From: Mycolicibacterium hippocampi
GTDB taxonomy: Bacteria; Actinomycetota; Actinomycetes; Mycobacteriales; Mycobacteriaceae
Length of the DNA: 64,000 nucleotides
Reading direction: 5' to 3'
NCBI RefSeq assembly: GCF_010723735.1
Contig: NZ_BLLB01000002.1
Coordinates: 1,736,001 to 1,800,000 of the forward strand
Positions 25,213 through 35,383 of the stretch are shown in pieces; position 1 is the stretch's first letter; every line of letters starts with the position of its first letter. The position numbers were made by a program, and so were the translations under genes. The notes below the pieces were generated by a model that saw only the letters and a program-made list of their open reading frames with translations, had not been told where the DNA came from and did not search any database.

Positions 25213-26598
25213 GTGGAACGGCTGAGTGGTCTGGATGCAGGTCTGTTGTACAGCGAATCGTCGAGGATCCCGCTGAACATCTGCTCGGTCGTCGAGTTGG
25301 ACACCTCCACGGTGCCGGGGGGCTACACGTTCGAACGGTTCCGTGACGACCTGGGTTCGCGGATGCAGGCGCTGCCGGAGTTGCGGGCCAGGCTCGCCGA
25401 CAGCCAGCTGAACCTGGACCACCCGGTGTGGGTGGAGGAACGCGACTTCGACCTGGCCCGCCACCTGAAGCGGATCGGGCTGCCCGCCCCCGGCGGACGC
25501 AAGGAACTGGCCGACCTGTGCGCCCACATCGGCTCGGTGCCGCTGGACCGCAGCAAACCGCTGTGGGAGATGTGGGTGATGGAAGGTGTCGGCGGCACCG
25601 TCCCCGAGGACGGCGGCCGGCTGGCGCTGATGCTCAAGGTGCACCACGCCGTCGTCGACGGCGTCTCGGCCGCCAACCTGCTCAACACACTGTGTGATCT
25701 CGACCTCGACGCTGCGCTGCCCGAACCCGTCGACGGGCCCGGTGATGCGGCGCCGTGGGCGATCGCCGCAGATGGACTGGTGCGCTTCATAACTCGTCCG
25801 TGGCAGCTGACGAAGGTGATCCCCGGTACGGCGGACATGGTGGTCAAGACGGTCGATCGGGCGGTCAACGGCAAGGCCATGGCGGCGCCGTTCTCCGCGC
25901 CGGCGACCCGGTTCAACGCGGAGCTGACTTCGGAGCGTTCCATCGCGCTGGCCCAACTTGACCTGAACGACGTCAAGAAGGTGAAGAACCGGTTCGACGT
26001 CAAGGTCAACGACGTGGTGATGGCGCTGTGCTCCGGTGCGCTGCGTGGCTTCCTGGCCGACCGGCAGGAGCTGCCGGACAAGCCGCTGATCGCGGTCGTC
26101 CCGTCGTCGGTGCAGGGCCTGACCGACCGGCCGGGCCGCAATCAGCTGTCGGGGATGTTCTGCAACCTGCACACCGATGTCGACGATCCGGTGCAGCGGC
26201 TGCTCACCATCGCCGAATCAGGCACGTGCGCAAAGGAACACAATGGATCGCTGGGTCCGGCGTTGCTGGTGGATCTGGCTGCGATGATCTCCCGGGGAAT
26301 GTTCGGGTGGATGTTGGGGCTGATGTCGCGCACCCCCTTGACGCGGGCGCACATTCACAACGTCATCATCTCCAACGTGGCGGGACCGTCGGACACGTTG
26401 TACAGCTGCGGCGCCGAGGTGACAGCGCTGTTCCCGCTCGGTCCGATCTTCCACGGTTCGGGTCTGAACGTGACGGTGATGTCGATGGGGGGCACGCTGA
26501 ACGTGGGCCTGATCTCCTGCCCGCAACTGGTGGACGACCTGTGGGGCCTGGCCGAGCGCTTCGAGGCCGTACTCGGTGAGCTGCTCAGCCGCTGTTGA
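25213..26598 (+). CDS. Wax ester synthase / diacylglycerol acyltransferase (WS/DGAT)
   Basis: A 461-residue acyltransferase that transfers acyl-CoA chains to diacylglycerol or fatty alcohols to form storage lipids. The catalytic motif is H144-H-A-V-V-D-G150. The N-terminal S-G-L-D-A-G-L-L-Y and the late N-V-x-G-P-like segment (S-N-V-A-G-P-S-D) are also typical of the family, as is the P-L-G-P-I-F-H-G-S-G-L-N stretch. The length is standard. It starts at the GTG at 25213, just after a GC-rich spacer with weak Shine-Dalgarno character. Mycobacteria carry many paralogues (tgs genes); which one this corresponds to cannot be decided. It appears monocistronic between a 61-bp repeat and a convergent VOC gene. 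Confidence 0.93.
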   Translation: MERLSGLDAGLLYSESSRIPLNICSVVELDTSTVPGGYTFERFRDDLGSRMQALPELRARLADSQLNLDHPVWVEERDFDLARHLKRIGLPAPGGRKELADLCAHIGSVPLDRSKPLWEMWVMEGVGGTVPEDGGRLALMLKVHHAVVDGVSAANLLNTLCDLDLDAALPEPVDGPGDAAPWAIAADGLVRFITRPWQLTKVIPGTADMVVKTVDRAVNGKAMAAPFSAPATRFNAELTSERSIALAQLDLNDVKKVKNRFDVKVNDVVMALCSGALRGFLADRQELPDKPLIAVVPSSVQGLTDRPGRNQLSGMFCNLHTDVDDPVQRLLTIAESGTCAKEHNGSLGPALLVDLAAMISRGMFGWMLGLMSRTPLTRAHIHNVIISNVAGPSDTLYSCGAEVTALFPLGPIFHGSGLNVTVMSMGGTLNVGLISCPQLVDDLWGLAERFEAVLGELLSRC

Positions 26599-26617
26599 GC
26601 GCTCCTTCTGGCTGCCG

Positions 26618-27055
26618 TCAATTCTTCTGAAGCTCCTCGGCAAGCATCACGATGATGCCGCTGGGGCCGCGAACGTACGTGAGCTTGTAGACGCCCTCAT
26701 AGTTCGCCACGCCGCGAAGCGGATGACAGCCGTGTCTTGCGGCTATCTCGAGGGCTTCATCGATGTCGTCGACTGAGAAGGCCACGCGGTGCATGCCGAT
26801 CTCGTTGGGGCGTGTGGGATTCGACTCGATGGCTTCGGGGTGGATGTACTCGAAGAGCTCAAGGTGTCCGTGACCGTCTGGAGTCTCGAGCATCACGATG
26901 TTGGCGTGGTTGCCGTCCAGACCGACGGCAGTGTCGGTCCATTCGCCCCTGACGGTGTCACGGCCTACCACCCTGAGGCCGAGGTCGGTGAAAAAGGCTG
27001 TCGTCGCTTCGAGATCCCGGACAGCGATGCCGACGTTTTCGAGTTTGATCGCCAT
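26618..27055 (-). CDS. VOC-family (glyoxalase-like) protein
   Basis: A 145-residue single-chain vicinal-oxygen-chelate protein with two beta-alpha-beta-beta-beta units. It starts K-L-E-N-V-G-I-A-V-R-D-L-E, has H-L-E-L-F-E-Y near 67-73 and H-R-V-A-F-S-V-D-D near 90-98, and ends G-I-I-V-M-L-A-E-E. Likely metal ligands are the His and Glu of H-L-E-L and the His of H-R-V-A-F. The reaction is unknown; dioxygenase, isomerase and resistance roles all occur in the family. The start is the ATG at 27055. It lies 16 bp from a 61-bp repeat and may be cotranscribed with TerC upstream on the minus strand. Confidence 0.88.
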   Translation of the reverse strand: MAIKLENVGIAVRDLEATTAFFTDLGLRVVGRDTVRGEWTDTAVGLDGNHANIVMLETPDGHGHLELFEYIHPEAIESNPTRPNEIGMHRVAFSVDDIDEALEIAARHGCHPLRGVANYEGVYKLTYVRGPSGIIVMLAEELQKN

Positions 27056-27071
27056 GCCTTCGATTCTCCGC

Positions 27072-27132
27072 GTTGAGGCTGCGCTGAGGGCGGGATCTAC
27101 TCGGAATTCTCCGCCGTGAGTGCAGTCTCAAC
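27072..27132 (+). repeat. 61-bp palindromic repeat, copy 7
   Basis: It begins GTTGAGGCTGCGCTGAGGG and ends GCAGTCTCAAC. It lies between two minus-strand genes, 15 bp beyond the stop of the TerC gene and 16 bp before the VOC start. Confidence 0.93.
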
Positions 27133-27146
27133 GGCACTCAGGACGC

Positions 27147-28145
27147 TCAGTGTTTGTCGTCGTCCCGGGTGGCACGCAGCGAGCCCGGATGGGCCTTTGC
27201 CGTCGGGTCGTGGCGCGTCTTGATCAGGCTGGCCACGGTCACCACCGCGAGGATCACCACGATCACCACGAGGCTGACGTAGGTGTCCACCTCCGGAACG
27301 CTGGGGTTGATGTCGACGTGTGCCCAGTGCAGCACCAGCTTGACGCCGATGAACGCCAGGATGATCGACAACCCGGTCGACAGGTACACCAGCCGGTCCA
27401 GCAGACCCTTGACGAGGAAGAACAGCGCGCGCAAACCCAGCAGCGCGAACGCGTTCGCGGTGAACACGATGTAGGGCTCGGCGGTGATGCCGAAGACGGC
27501 GGGAATCGAGTCCAGCGCGAACAGCAGGTCCACGCTGCCGATCGCGATGAGCACCGCGACCAGTGGTGTGAACATCCGGCGACCGTCGATGCGGGTGACC
27601 AGCTTGCCGCCGTGATACTCGTCGGTGACGGGCAGGAAACGACGGGTGGCCCGGACCATGATGTTGCTTTCGATGTCGGGGTCCTCGTCGCGATGCCGGA
27701 ACAGCTGGATCGCGGTGAATATCAGGAGCAGGCCGAACACCAGGAACATGAACGAGAACAGCGCCAGCAACGTCGCGCCGAGAATGATGAAGATCGCTCG
27801 CATGATCAGCGCCAGGATGATGCCGAAGGTCAGCACCTTGTGCTGGTGCTCTTCGGGCACCGCGAAGGTCGCCATGATGATCACGAACACGAACAGGTTG
27901 TCGACCGACAGGCTCTTCTCGACGATGTAGCCGGCGAAGTACTCGGTGCCGAAGGTCCCGCCGTAGGTCGCGGTGAACCACACGCCGAACAACACGGCGA
28001 CCAGGATGTAGAACACCGACCACGCGGTGGCTTCTTTGAACCCGACGCGGTGCGGCCGGATCGCGGCCAGTGTGAGGTCCACCGCGAGCAGGGCGATGAT
28101 CACGCCGAGCGTCCCACCCCACACCCACGGGCTGATATCGAGCAT
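27147..28145 (-). CDS. TerC-family integral membrane protein
   Basis: A 332-residue membrane protein of the TerC/Alx family, associated with metal (manganese) export and tellurite resistance. About nine hydrophobic helices are visible. The conserved acidic membrane segments are E-K-S-L-S-V-D-N-L-F-V-F near 75-86 and V-D-L-L-F-A-L-D-S-I-P-A near 206-217. The frame is open upstream as far as 28829, but that extension is antisense of the YceI gene. The ATG at 28145 is chosen because GGAGGTC lies upstream and it gives M-L-D-I-S-P-W, the normal start; an ATG 12 codons further up is an alternative. It is divergent from YceI. Confidence 0.92.
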   Translation of the reverse strand: MLDISPWVWGGTLGVIIALLAVDLTLAAIRPHRVGFKEATAWSVFYILVAVLFGVWFTATYGGTFGTEYFAGYIVEKSLSVDNLFVFVIIMATFAVPEEHQHKVLTFGIILALIMRAIFIILGATLLALFSFMFLVFGLLLIFTAIQLFRHRDEDPDIESNIMVRATRRFLPVTDEYHGGKLVTRIDGRRMFTPLVAVLIAIGSVDLLFALDSIPAVFGITAEPYIVFTANAFALLGLRALFFLVKGLLDRLVYLSTGLSIILAFIGVKLVLHWAHVDINPSVPEVDTYVSLVVIVVILAVVTVASLIKTRHDPTAKAHPGSLRATRDDDKH

Positions 28146-28220
28146 GTGCCGTCTGACCTCCGCGTCTGAGTTGCCATCCATCGTTGCGGGACATTCCCCG
28201 GCCGTCAAAGCCGATGGGGC

Positions 28221-28226
28221 TACATT
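28221..28226 (+). promoter_or_regulatory. Leaderless -10 element for the YceI-family gene
   Basis: TACATT fits TANNNT and ends six bases before the ATG at 28233, with no Shine-Dalgarno sequence in between. Confidence 0.45.
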
Positions 28227-28232
28227 CAGCTG

Positions 28233-28781
28233 ATGGCGGCCGCGGCGGTGTGGAAGTTCGACTCCTCGGACGGCGAGCTGCTGGTGACCACCGGGGTCAC
28301 CGGCCCGGCGGCGAAGATGGGCCACCGGCTGACCCTGACGATGTCGTGGCGGGCCACGGTGCGCTGGGTCGACGACGAACCCGCCGAGCTGGCGGTGACG
28401 GTCGACGTCGGTTCCCTGGAGGTGCTGCGCGGCGAGGGCGGCGTGAAAGGACTCTCCGGTCCAGAGAAGGCGCTGGCTCGGTCCAACGCGCTGAAGATCC
28501 TCGACGCCGAGAAGTTCCCGCAGGTCAGCTTCAAGTCCGCCGACATCACCCGCAGCGACGACGGTTACCGCCTCGAAGGGGTGCTGGAGATCCGCGACAC
28601 AGCCCGCCCGCATACGGTCGAACTTCACGTCGACGAACTCGCCGACGCGTGGAGGATGTCCGGTGAGACCGTGGTCCGGCACTCCGACTACGGGCTGAAG
28701 CCCTACTCGATGATGATGGGCGCGATGAAGGTCACCGACGAGGTGACCGTGTCGTTCGCCGCCGAGCGCGCGGCGGGTTAG
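28233..28781 (+). CDS. YceI-family lipid-binding-type protein
   Basis: A 182-residue YceI-domain protein, a lipocalin-like beta barrel that binds polyprenoid or other lipids. Family features are the A-A-K-M-G-H-R-L-T-L segment near 28-37, K-I-L-D-A-E-K-F-P-Q-V-S-F near 87-99, and the repeated G-Y-R-L-E-G-V-L-E-I strand. No signal peptide is present, in contrast to Gram-negative YceI, so a cytoplasmic form is inferred. The ATG at 28233 sits directly behind a leaderless-type promoter. It is divergent from TerC and is followed 53 bp later by the kinase gene. Confidence 0.9.
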   Translation: MAAAAVWKFDSSDGELLVTTGVTGPAAKMGHRLTLTMSWRATVRWVDDEPAELAVTVDVGSLEVLRGEGGVKGLSGPEKALARSNALKILDAEKFPQVSFKSADITRSDDGYRLEGVLEIRDTARPHTVELHVDELADAWRMSGETVVRHSDYGLKPYSMMMGAMKVTDEVTVSFAAERAAG

Positions 28782-28834
28782 CCGGGACGTCATTCGGGAA
28801 CCCTCGACGGCGGGCCGGAAGGAGGACAACCTAG

Positions 28835-30337
28835 ATGGGCTACCCGAACAGCGTCTCTCGTCTGGGCACCCGTTTCGGCCCCTATGAGCTGCAGTCGCTG
28901 ATCGGTGTGGGCGGGATGGGCGAGGTGTACCGCGCCTATGACACCGTCCGGGACCGGGTCGTGGCCATCAAGCTGTTGCGCGCGGACATGGCGGCCGACC
29001 CCAGCTTCCAGCAACGCTTCCGGCGCGAGTCCCGGATGGCCGCCCGACTGCAGGCCCCGCACGTGATCCCGGTGCACGACTTCGGCGAGATCGACGGCGT
29101 GCTGTTCATCGACATGCGACTCGTCGAGGGCGCCAGCCTCAAGGACGAACTGCGCGTCCACGGAGCGCTGCCCCCGGCGCGCACCGTTTCGATCGTCGGC
29201 CAGGTCGCGTCCGCGCTGGACGCCGCCCACTCCAGCGGCCTGGTGCACCGCGACATCAAGCCGGAGAACGTGCTGCTGACCCCCGAGGACTTCGTCTACC
29301 TCGTCGACTTCGGCATCGCCCAGGGCGGCGGCGAGGCGAACATCACCAGCACCGGGTTGGTCATCGGGTCCTGCGCGTACATGGCCCCGGAACGGCTCAA
29401 CGGCGGACGGGGTGAACCGCCGTCGGATGTGTACTCGCTGACGTGCCTGGTGTTCGAATGCCTCACCGGCCGGGCGCCGTTCACGTCGGGTGACCTGCGG
29501 GAGGTGATGGGGGCACACCTGTTCTCCGCGCCGCCGCGGTCGAGCGCCGTCCGCCCCGGCCTGCACCCGGCGTTCGACGACGTCATTGCGCGCGGCATGG
29601 CGAAGAACCCCGCGGACCGGTTCCCGTCGGCCGGCGCGCTGGCTGCCGCGGTCAAGGCGGCCGCGGCCGCAGGCCCTGCGCCGGCGTCAGCTGCGGTGCG
29701 CCCGGGTCCGCCGCCGAGCACCCGGCAGTTCTCCACCGCCGATCCGAATCCTGTTGCCGTCAGCCAGGTGTCACGCCCGGTTCCGGCACGTCCCGCGCCC
29801 CCGCCGCGCAAGTCGCGGACTGCGCCGGTGTTGGCGATCGTCACCGTTGCGCTGTTCGGAATCGCCGCTCTGCTGGCAGTGGTGCTGGTGTCCGGCCCCG
29901 ACACCGGCGGGTCCGAACCCCGGATCGCCGCTCCGGACCCGTCGACCCCGGGCGCCACGTCCGAGGACTCGACGTCGCGCACCACGCCCACGACGAGCAC
30001 GGCCCCGATCTCGGGGGTGTCGGGAACCGACGCGCAGGGGTTTGTCGGCCACTCGGCGCGCTGTGATTCCGGAAGCTCGCCCGCCGCGGCGATCAGGACG
30101 GCGAACTCACTGGCGGTGGTGTGCGAAACCGACGCCGGGAGCTACTACTACCGTGGTGAGCGGTTGCGCGACGGCGCCAGCCTGGAACTGTCCGACGCGC
30201 GGCCGGCGGGCAGCGGATTCGTCGCCGTCAATCCCGCCGACGGGGCCCGGTACCGGGTGCAGCCCGACATGCTGACCATCTCCAGCAACGGCTCGGTGGA
30301 TTCCGCGGAGCCGGCGCTGGAATACGGCTCGCGCTAG
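28835..30337 (+). CDS. Transmembrane Ser/Thr protein kinase (PknE/PknH-like layout)
   Basis: A 500-residue receptor-type Hanks kinase. The kinase domain (about 15-275) has the glycine loop G-V-G-G-M-G-E-V-Y near 24-32, Lys46 in V-A-I-K, the catalytic H138-R-D-I-K-P-E-N, D158-F-G and the A-P-E motif near 185. A proline-rich linker leads to one membrane helix at about 331-353. The extracellular part (about 380-500) is a Thr/Ser-rich stalk plus a small domain with two cysteines (A-R-C-D-S and A-V-V-C-E-T) that may form a disulfide, as in the PknH sensor. I do not recognise that domain precisely. GGAAGGAGG lies upstream of the ATG at 28835. It could follow YceI in an operon. Confidence 0.92.
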   Translation: MGYPNSVSRLGTRFGPYELQSLIGVGGMGEVYRAYDTVRDRVVAIKLLRADMAADPSFQQRFRRESRMAARLQAPHVIPVHDFGEIDGVLFIDMRLVEGASLKDELRVHGALPPARTVSIVGQVASALDAAHSSGLVHRDIKPENVLLTPEDFVYLVDFGIAQGGGEANITSTGLVIGSCAYMAPERLNGGRGEPPSDVYSLTCLVFECLTGRAPFTSGDLREVMGAHLFSAPPRSSAVRPGLHPAFDDVIARGMAKNPADRFPSAGALAAAVKAAAAAGPAPASAAVRPGPPPSTRQFSTADPNPVAVSQVSRPVPARPAPPPRKSRTAPVLAIVTVALFGIAALLAVVLVSGPDTGGSEPRIAAPDPSTPGATSEDSTSRTTPTTSTAPISGVSGTDAQGFVGHSARCDSGSSPAAAIRTANSLAVVCETDAGSYYYRGERLRDGASLELSDARPAGSGFVAVNPADGARYRVQPDMLTISSNGSVDSAEPALEYGSR

Positions 30338-30431
30338 CGGGTCACACCACCTTAATCTCGGCGAAATTCCGGTGGCACAACAGTGCTCTTCACTGGAGGC
30401 AGCCCACAGCCTCCTTTCGAAGGAATCCACC

Positions 30432-32617
30432 ATGACCCTCGAGGCCGAGCCGACATACGTCCCCAAAGAGCTGACCATCGTGCGCGGCGCGTGCCCGCAT
30501 GACTGTCCCGACACCTGCGCGATGCTCTACCACGTCGAAGACGGCAAACTCGTTGACGTCAAAGGTGATCCGGACCATCCCATGACCAGGGGTGGCCTGT
30601 GCGTCAAGGTCAAGAACTTCCACGAACACCACTACCAGTCCGACCGGCTGATGCACCCGATGCGCCGGGTGGGCGCCAAGGGCGCGGGCGAATTCGAGCG
30701 CATCACCTGGGACGAGGCACTGGCCGAGATCAAGCAGCGGTGGACGTCGATCATCGACGAGTACGGCAGCCAGGCGATCATGCCGCACGCCTATCTGGGC
30801 CACCAGGGTGTGCTCAACGGGCTCACCTCCGGTGACGCGTTCTTCAACCGGCTCGGCTCGACCGTCGCGGAGAAGACGTACTGCGAGTCCGGGTCGTCGA
30901 CGGCCTGGCACATGACCGTCGGCGGCTCCGGTGGTCTGGATGTCGAGTCGATGGCGCATTCGAAGTACATCATCGTCTGGGGCATGAACATGACCAGCAC
31001 GAACCTGCACGGCTGGCCGTTCCTGCTCGAGGCCCGAAAGAACAACGGCGCCAAGATCGTTGTCATCGACCCGTTCCGCACCCGCACGGCCCGCCAAGCC
31101 GACTGGCACATCCCGATCCGCCCCGGGACCGACGGCGCGCTGGCGCTCGGGATGATCCACGAGATCATCGCCCAGGGTCTCACCGACGCCGACTACGTCG
31201 AGAAGTACACCGTGGGCTACGACGAGCTCGCCGCGCGCGCCGCGAACTTCCCGCCCGAGCGGGTCGAGGAGATCACCGGGATACCGGCCGACGACGTCCG
31301 CAAGCTGGCGCGTGAGTACGCGACGACGCCGCCGGCGGCGATCCGCCAGGGCGTGGCGCTGGAGCGCAGCCGCGGTGGCGGCCAGGCCATCCGCGCGATC
31401 ACCTGCCTGCCGGCGCTCGTCGGTGCGTGGCGCCACGTCGGCGGCGGCACCATGGAGATGCCGATCTGGGAGTTCCCCACCAAGTTCGACGCGATCTGCA
31501 AGCCGGAGTGGATCCCCGAAGGCACCCGCGTGGTCAACGAGCTCGACCTCGGGATGCGCTGACCGGTGAGCTCGAACTCGACCCGCCCATCCAGTCGCTG
31601 TTCGTCTACAACTCCAACCCGGTGTCCCAGGGCCCCGCCCAGGAGAAGACGATGCGCGGCCTGATGCGCGACGACCTGTTCACCGTGGTGAGCGAGCACT
31701 TCATCACCGACACCGCGAAGTACGCCGACATCCTGCTGCCGGCCACCATGCAGGCCGAGCAGCTCGACATCATGGTGACCTGGGGCCACCTCTACATCTC
31801 GCTGAACCAGCCGGCGATCGAGCCGCCCGGGGAGTGCGTGCCCAACGTGGAGCTGTTCCGGCGGCTCGCGAAGACGATGGAGTTCGACGAGGAGTCGATG
31901 GCCTACTGGGAGCGCACTGACCGGGAGATGCTCATCGACTTCCACGACTGGGACGCACCGGCGCTGGCCGGCATCACCTTCGAAAAGCTCGAAGAGGTCG
32001 GCTGGATGCGGCTCAACGTCGGCACCCCCGACACCCGCGCGCCGCACGCCGAGGGCAACTTCCCGACCCCGTCGGGCAAGTGCGAGTTCAAGTCCAGCCT
32101 CGCCGAGGGTGGCAACTTCGTCGTCCCGGTCTGGCGGTCGATGTACGACGGGATGCAACCCGGCGGCTACGTCGACCCGATCCCCGACTACATCCCGCCC
32201 TTCGAGTCGGCGCAGTCCAATCCCGAACTCGCCGAACGGTTCCCGCTGAGCATCATTTCGCCGAAACCACACGCGTTCCTCAACAGCCAGTACGGCAACG
32301 CCGCGGACAAGCAGCAGGTTCAGGGTGGGCAGCGGGTGTTCATCCACCCCGTCGACGCCGCAGAACGCGGTATCGAGGAAGGCGACCTGGTGCGGGTGTT
32401 CAACGACCGCGGGTCCTTCCAGGGGCCGGCGGTGTACGAATCCGATCTGATCACCGGGCTGGTGATGGCCAACGTCGGTCACTGGCAGGGAAAGAGCTCG
32501 GGCACCACGGTCAACGCCATCACCGCCGACCGCCACTGCTCACTCGGAAACGCCGGGGTGTACGGCGACAACCTGGTCGAGGTGCAGAAGGTGGTGGACG
32601 AGGCCGTCGCAAGCTAG
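30432..32617 (+). pseudogene. Molybdopterin oxidoreductase interrupted by a frameshift
   Basis: The two halves of one molybdopterin-dependent oxidoreductase lie in different frames. The first frame runs from the ATG at 30432 (AAGGA upstream) to a TGA at 31560. It contains the Fe4S4 cysteines C21-x3-C25-x3-C29 and C57 and the molybdenum-site region Y-C-E-S-G-S-S. The second frame resumes at about 31556 (A-L-T-G-E-L-E-L-D-P-P) and runs to 32617, with V-Y-N-S-N-P-V and the C-terminal cofactor-binding domain. Restoring one G at 31554-31557 would give a continuous protein of about 728 residues, close to the family norm. Causes may be a real inactivating mutation, a sequencing error or a rare programmed shift. 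Homologues are formate dehydrogenase/thiosulfate reductase-like; the substrate is unknown. Confidence 0.82.
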
Positions 32618-32624
32618 CCCGCAG

Positions 32625-34475
32625 CTAGCCCACCGCACTGACGTCGCGGACCGCACCCTTGTCCGCCGACAATGCCAGCGCCGCATAGGCCCGCAGTGCC
32701 GCCGAGACCACCCGCTCGCGGGAGCGTGGCCGGTACCCGCCGACCGACGCCAACAGTGCCGCCCGGCGCCGCTGCAGTTCCTCGTCGCCGACGTCGACCT
32801 GGATCGTCCGGTGCGGGATGTCGATCGTGACGAGGTCGCCGTCCTCGACCAGCGCGATGGTGCCGCCCGCGGCGGCCTCGGGGGAGACGTGGCCGACCGA
32901 GAGCCCCGACGAACCACCGGAGAACCGGCCGTCGGTGACCAGGGCGCACACCGAGGCCAGCCCGCGGCCCTTCAAGAACGAAGTGGGATAGAGCATCTCC
33001 TGCATACCCGGGCCGCCGCGCGGCCCTTCATAGCGCACCACGATGACGTCACCCGGCTGCACCCGGCCGCCCAGGATCGCGTCGACGGCGTCCTCCTGCG
33101 ACTCGACCACCACGGCAGGCCCGGAGAACTTCAGGATCGACTCGTCCACACCCGCGGTCTTGACGATGCAGCCGTCCGCCGACAGGTTGCCACGCAGCAC
33201 CGCCAGCCCGCCGTCCTCCGAATAGGCATGCCGCACATCGCGGATACAACCGGCGGCGGCGTCGGTGTCCAGGCTTTCCCAGCGCTGTGACTGCGAGAAC
33301 GCCGACGCCGACCGCACACATCCGGGCGCGGCATGGAACAGCTCCACGGCTTGCTCCGACGCCGCACCACCACGAACATCCCAGCGGCGCAGCCACTCCG
33401 CGAGCGAACCGGCGTGCACCGCGTGCACGCTCTCGTGCAGCAGCCCGGCGCGCCACAGCTCGCCCAGGATCGCCGGGACACCGCCGGCCCGATGGACGTC
33501 CTCCATCAGGTAGTGCCCGTTGGGCGCCACCTTGCACAGGCAGGGCACCGCCCGGCTGCGTTTCTCGATGTCCTCGAGCGTGTAGTCCAACTCCGCCTCA
33601 CGTGCGGCAGCCAGCAGGTGCAGCACGGTGTTGGTGCTCCCGCCCATCGCGATGTCCATCGCCATCGCGTTGTCGAACGCGTCGCGGCCGGCGATCGCGC
33701 GCGGCAGCACACCTGCGTCGTCCTCGTCGTAGTAGCGGCGGCACAGCTGCATCACCGTGGCACCGGCGTCCTCGTACAGCGCGCGGCGCGCGGTGTGGGT
33801 CGCCAGCGTCGAGCCGTTGCCCGGCAGCGCCAGCCCCAGCGCCTCGGTCAGGCAGTTCATCGAGTTCGCGGTGAACATCCCCGAACACGACCCGCACGTC
33901 GGGCATGCCGCCTCCTCGATCCGCGCCAGGTCCGGATCGGACACCTCGCTGCTCACCGAGTCGGCGACCGCGGTGATCAGGTTCAGTCGGGTCCGCACTG
34001 TGCCGTCGACCAGCTCGGCGGTACCGCCCTCCATCGGCCCGCCGGAGACGAACACCGTCGGGATGTTCAACCGCAGTGCGGCCATCAGCATCCCGGGAGT
34101 GATTTTGTCGCAGTTGGAGATACACACCAGCGCGTCGGCGCAGTGCGCGTTGACCATGTACTCGACGGAGTCGGCGATCAGCTCCCGCGACGGCAGCGAA
34201 TACAGCATGCCGCCGTGGCCCATCGCGATGCCGTCGTCGACGGCGATGGTGTTGAACTCGCGAGGCACCCCGCCCGCAGCGGTGATGGCCTGCGACACGA
34301 TCCGGCCGACCGGCTGCAGATGGGTGTGCCCCGGCACGAACTCGGTGAAGCTGTTGGCGACGGCGACGATCGGCTTGCCGATGTCGGCGCCGGCCACCCC
34401 CGAGGCGCGCAGCAGTGCCCGCGCCCCAGCCATGTTGCGACCGTGGGTGACCGTGCGTGATCTCAGAACCGGCAT
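32625..34475 (-). CDS. ilvD: Dihydroxy-acid dehydratase, E. coli-type
   Basis: A 616-residue Fe-S dehydratase that converts dihydroxy-acids to 2-keto acids in valine, leucine and isoleucine synthesis. Cluster-binding cysteines are in N-C122-D-K and in P-T-C-G-S-C-S-G-M near 193-201. The sequence [11 protein letters not shown] and [19 protein letters not shown] closely match the E. coli enzyme, which is also 616 residues, and differ from the shorter M. tuberculosis IlvD. The genome may therefore hold two types. The ATG at 34475 gives the E. coli-like N-terminus; a GTG three codons upstream at 34484, with AAGGGG at good spacing, is an alternative. It is convergent with the oxidoreductase and divergent from an XRE-type regulator. 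Confidence 0.92.
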   Translation of the reverse strand: MPVLRSRTVTHGRNMAGARALLRASGVAGADIGKPIVAVANSFTEFVPGHTHLQPVGRIVSQAITAAGGVPREFNTIAVDDGIAMGHGGMLYSLPSRELIADSVEYMVNAHCADALVCISNCDKITPGMLMAALRLNIPTVFVSGGPMEGGTAELVDGTVRTRLNLITAVADSVSSEVSDPDLARIEEAACPTCGSCSGMFTANSMNCLTEALGLALPGNGSTLATHTARRALYEDAGATVMQLCRRYYDEDDAGVLPRAIAGRDAFDNAMAMDIAMGGSTNTVLHLLAAAREAELDYTLEDIEKRSRAVPCLCKVAPNGHYLMEDVHRAGGVPAILGELWRAGLLHESVHAVHAGSLAEWLRRWDVRGGAASEQAVELFHAAPGCVRSASAFSQSQRWESLDTDAAAGCIRDVRHAYSEDGGLAVLRGNLSADGCIVKTAGVDESILKFSGPAVVVESQEDAVDAILGGRVQPGDVIVVRYEGPRGGPGMQEMLYPTSFLKGRGLASVCALVTDGRFSGGSSGLSVGHVSPEAAAGGTIALVEDGDLVTIDIPHRTIQVDVGDEELQRRRAALLASVGGYRPRSRERVVSAALRAYAALALSADKGAVRDVSAVG

Positions 34476-34524
34476 GACGTCCACGCTGGCCCCTTGGCCG
34501 CGCGTCGGGAAGTCGGCGGTGATG

Positions 34525-34546
34525 CTAGTAGTGCCGGTACTAGCCT
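34525..34546 (+). promoter_or_regulatory. Inverted repeat and -10 element in the ilvD / regulator divergon
   Basis: CTAGTA and TACTAG are separated by seven bases (34525-34543). An overlapping TAGCCT (34541-34546) fits TANNNT and is eight bases from the GTG at 34555. An autoregulatory operator over a leaderless promoter is plausible but unproven. Confidence 0.4.
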
Positions 34547-34554
34547 GAGATGCG

Positions 34555-35382
34555 GTGGACAGACGCGCGCAGCAACGCCTCGCTCTCGGCGAGTTCCTGC
34601 GCGCGCGCCGCGAGGCCGCACCGCGCGCCGAACTCGGGTTGCCCGCCGTGCCGCGGATGCGCACCAGCGGCCTGCGCCGCGAGGAGGTCTCCGTCGCCGC
34701 CGGGGTGAGCGTGACCTGGTACACCTGGCTCGAGCAGGGCCGCGATATCAACCCGTCCCGGCAGGTCCTCGACGCTGTCGCTCGCGCGTTGCGGCTGACC
34801 TCCGCCGAACACGAGTACGTGCTGGCCCTGGGCGGCTACGCGGCCGACCCGACGGTGTCCGACGGTCCGCCGCCGCCGCAGATCCAACGGTTCCTCGACG
34901 CGCTGGCCGGCTACCCGGCGTTCGCGATCGCCCCGGACTGGGACATCGTCGCCTGGAACGCCGCCTACGCGGCGCTCTACCCGAACATCGAACACACCGC
35001 CGCAGCCGACCGCAACCTGCTGTGGCTGGTGTTCATGGACCCCTACATCCGAGACCTGCTGCCGGACTGGGACACCGACAGCCGCCGGTTCCTGGCCGAG
35101 TTCCGCGCAGACGCCGGCCCCCGGGTGGGGGAGCCGTCGTTCACGACGCTGGTCGACCGGCTGCTGGAAGCCAGCGACCACTTCGCGGCAGCGTGGCGGG
35201 CCACCGGCATCGAACGCTTCGCGTCGCGCGAACGCCGCTTCGAGCACCCCGTGGTCGGCGAACTGCTGCTCGAGCACCACCAGGTGGCGCCGGTCGACGT
35301 GCCCGACATCCACATCGTCGCCTACCTGCCGGCCGCCGAAACCGTTTTCGCCGAGAGGCTTCGGCGACTGGTCGCGCAGTGA
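34555..35382 (+). CDS. XRE-family regulator with MmyB-like ligand-binding domain
   Basis: A 275-residue homologue of the regulators at 3-377 and 382-1242. The HTH region has [16 protein letters not shown] near 37-52 and W-Y-T-W-L-E-Q-G-R. The ligand-binding half starts near 108, with [15 protein letters not shown] near 121-135, [10 protein letters not shown] near 155-164, and R-R-F-E-H-P-V-V-G near 230. The start is the GTG at 34555, just behind a possible leaderless promoter with an inverted repeat. It is divergent from ilvD, which it might control, although members of this family usually regulate neighbouring oxidoreductases. The TetR gene converges on it with one base between the stops. 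Confidence 0.9.
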   Translation: MDRRAQQRLALGEFLRARREAAPRAELGLPAVPRMRTSGLRREEVSVAAGVSVTWYTWLEQGRDINPSRQVLDAVARALRLTSAEHEYVLALGGYAADPTVSDGPPPPQIQRFLDALAGYPAFAIAPDWDIVAWNAAYAALYPNIEHTAAADRNLLWLVFMDPYIRDLLPDWDTDSRRFLAEFRADAGPRVGEPSFTTLVDRLLEASDHFAAAWRATGIERFASRERRFEHPVVGELLLEHHQVAPVDVPDIHIVAYLPAAETVFAERLRRLVAQ

Positions 35383-35383
35383 C

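Noticed and set aside
28146..28829. Extension of the TerC gene to an upstream start near 28829
   Set aside because: The extra residues are antisense of the YceI gene, and an ATG with a ribosome-binding site lies at 28145.
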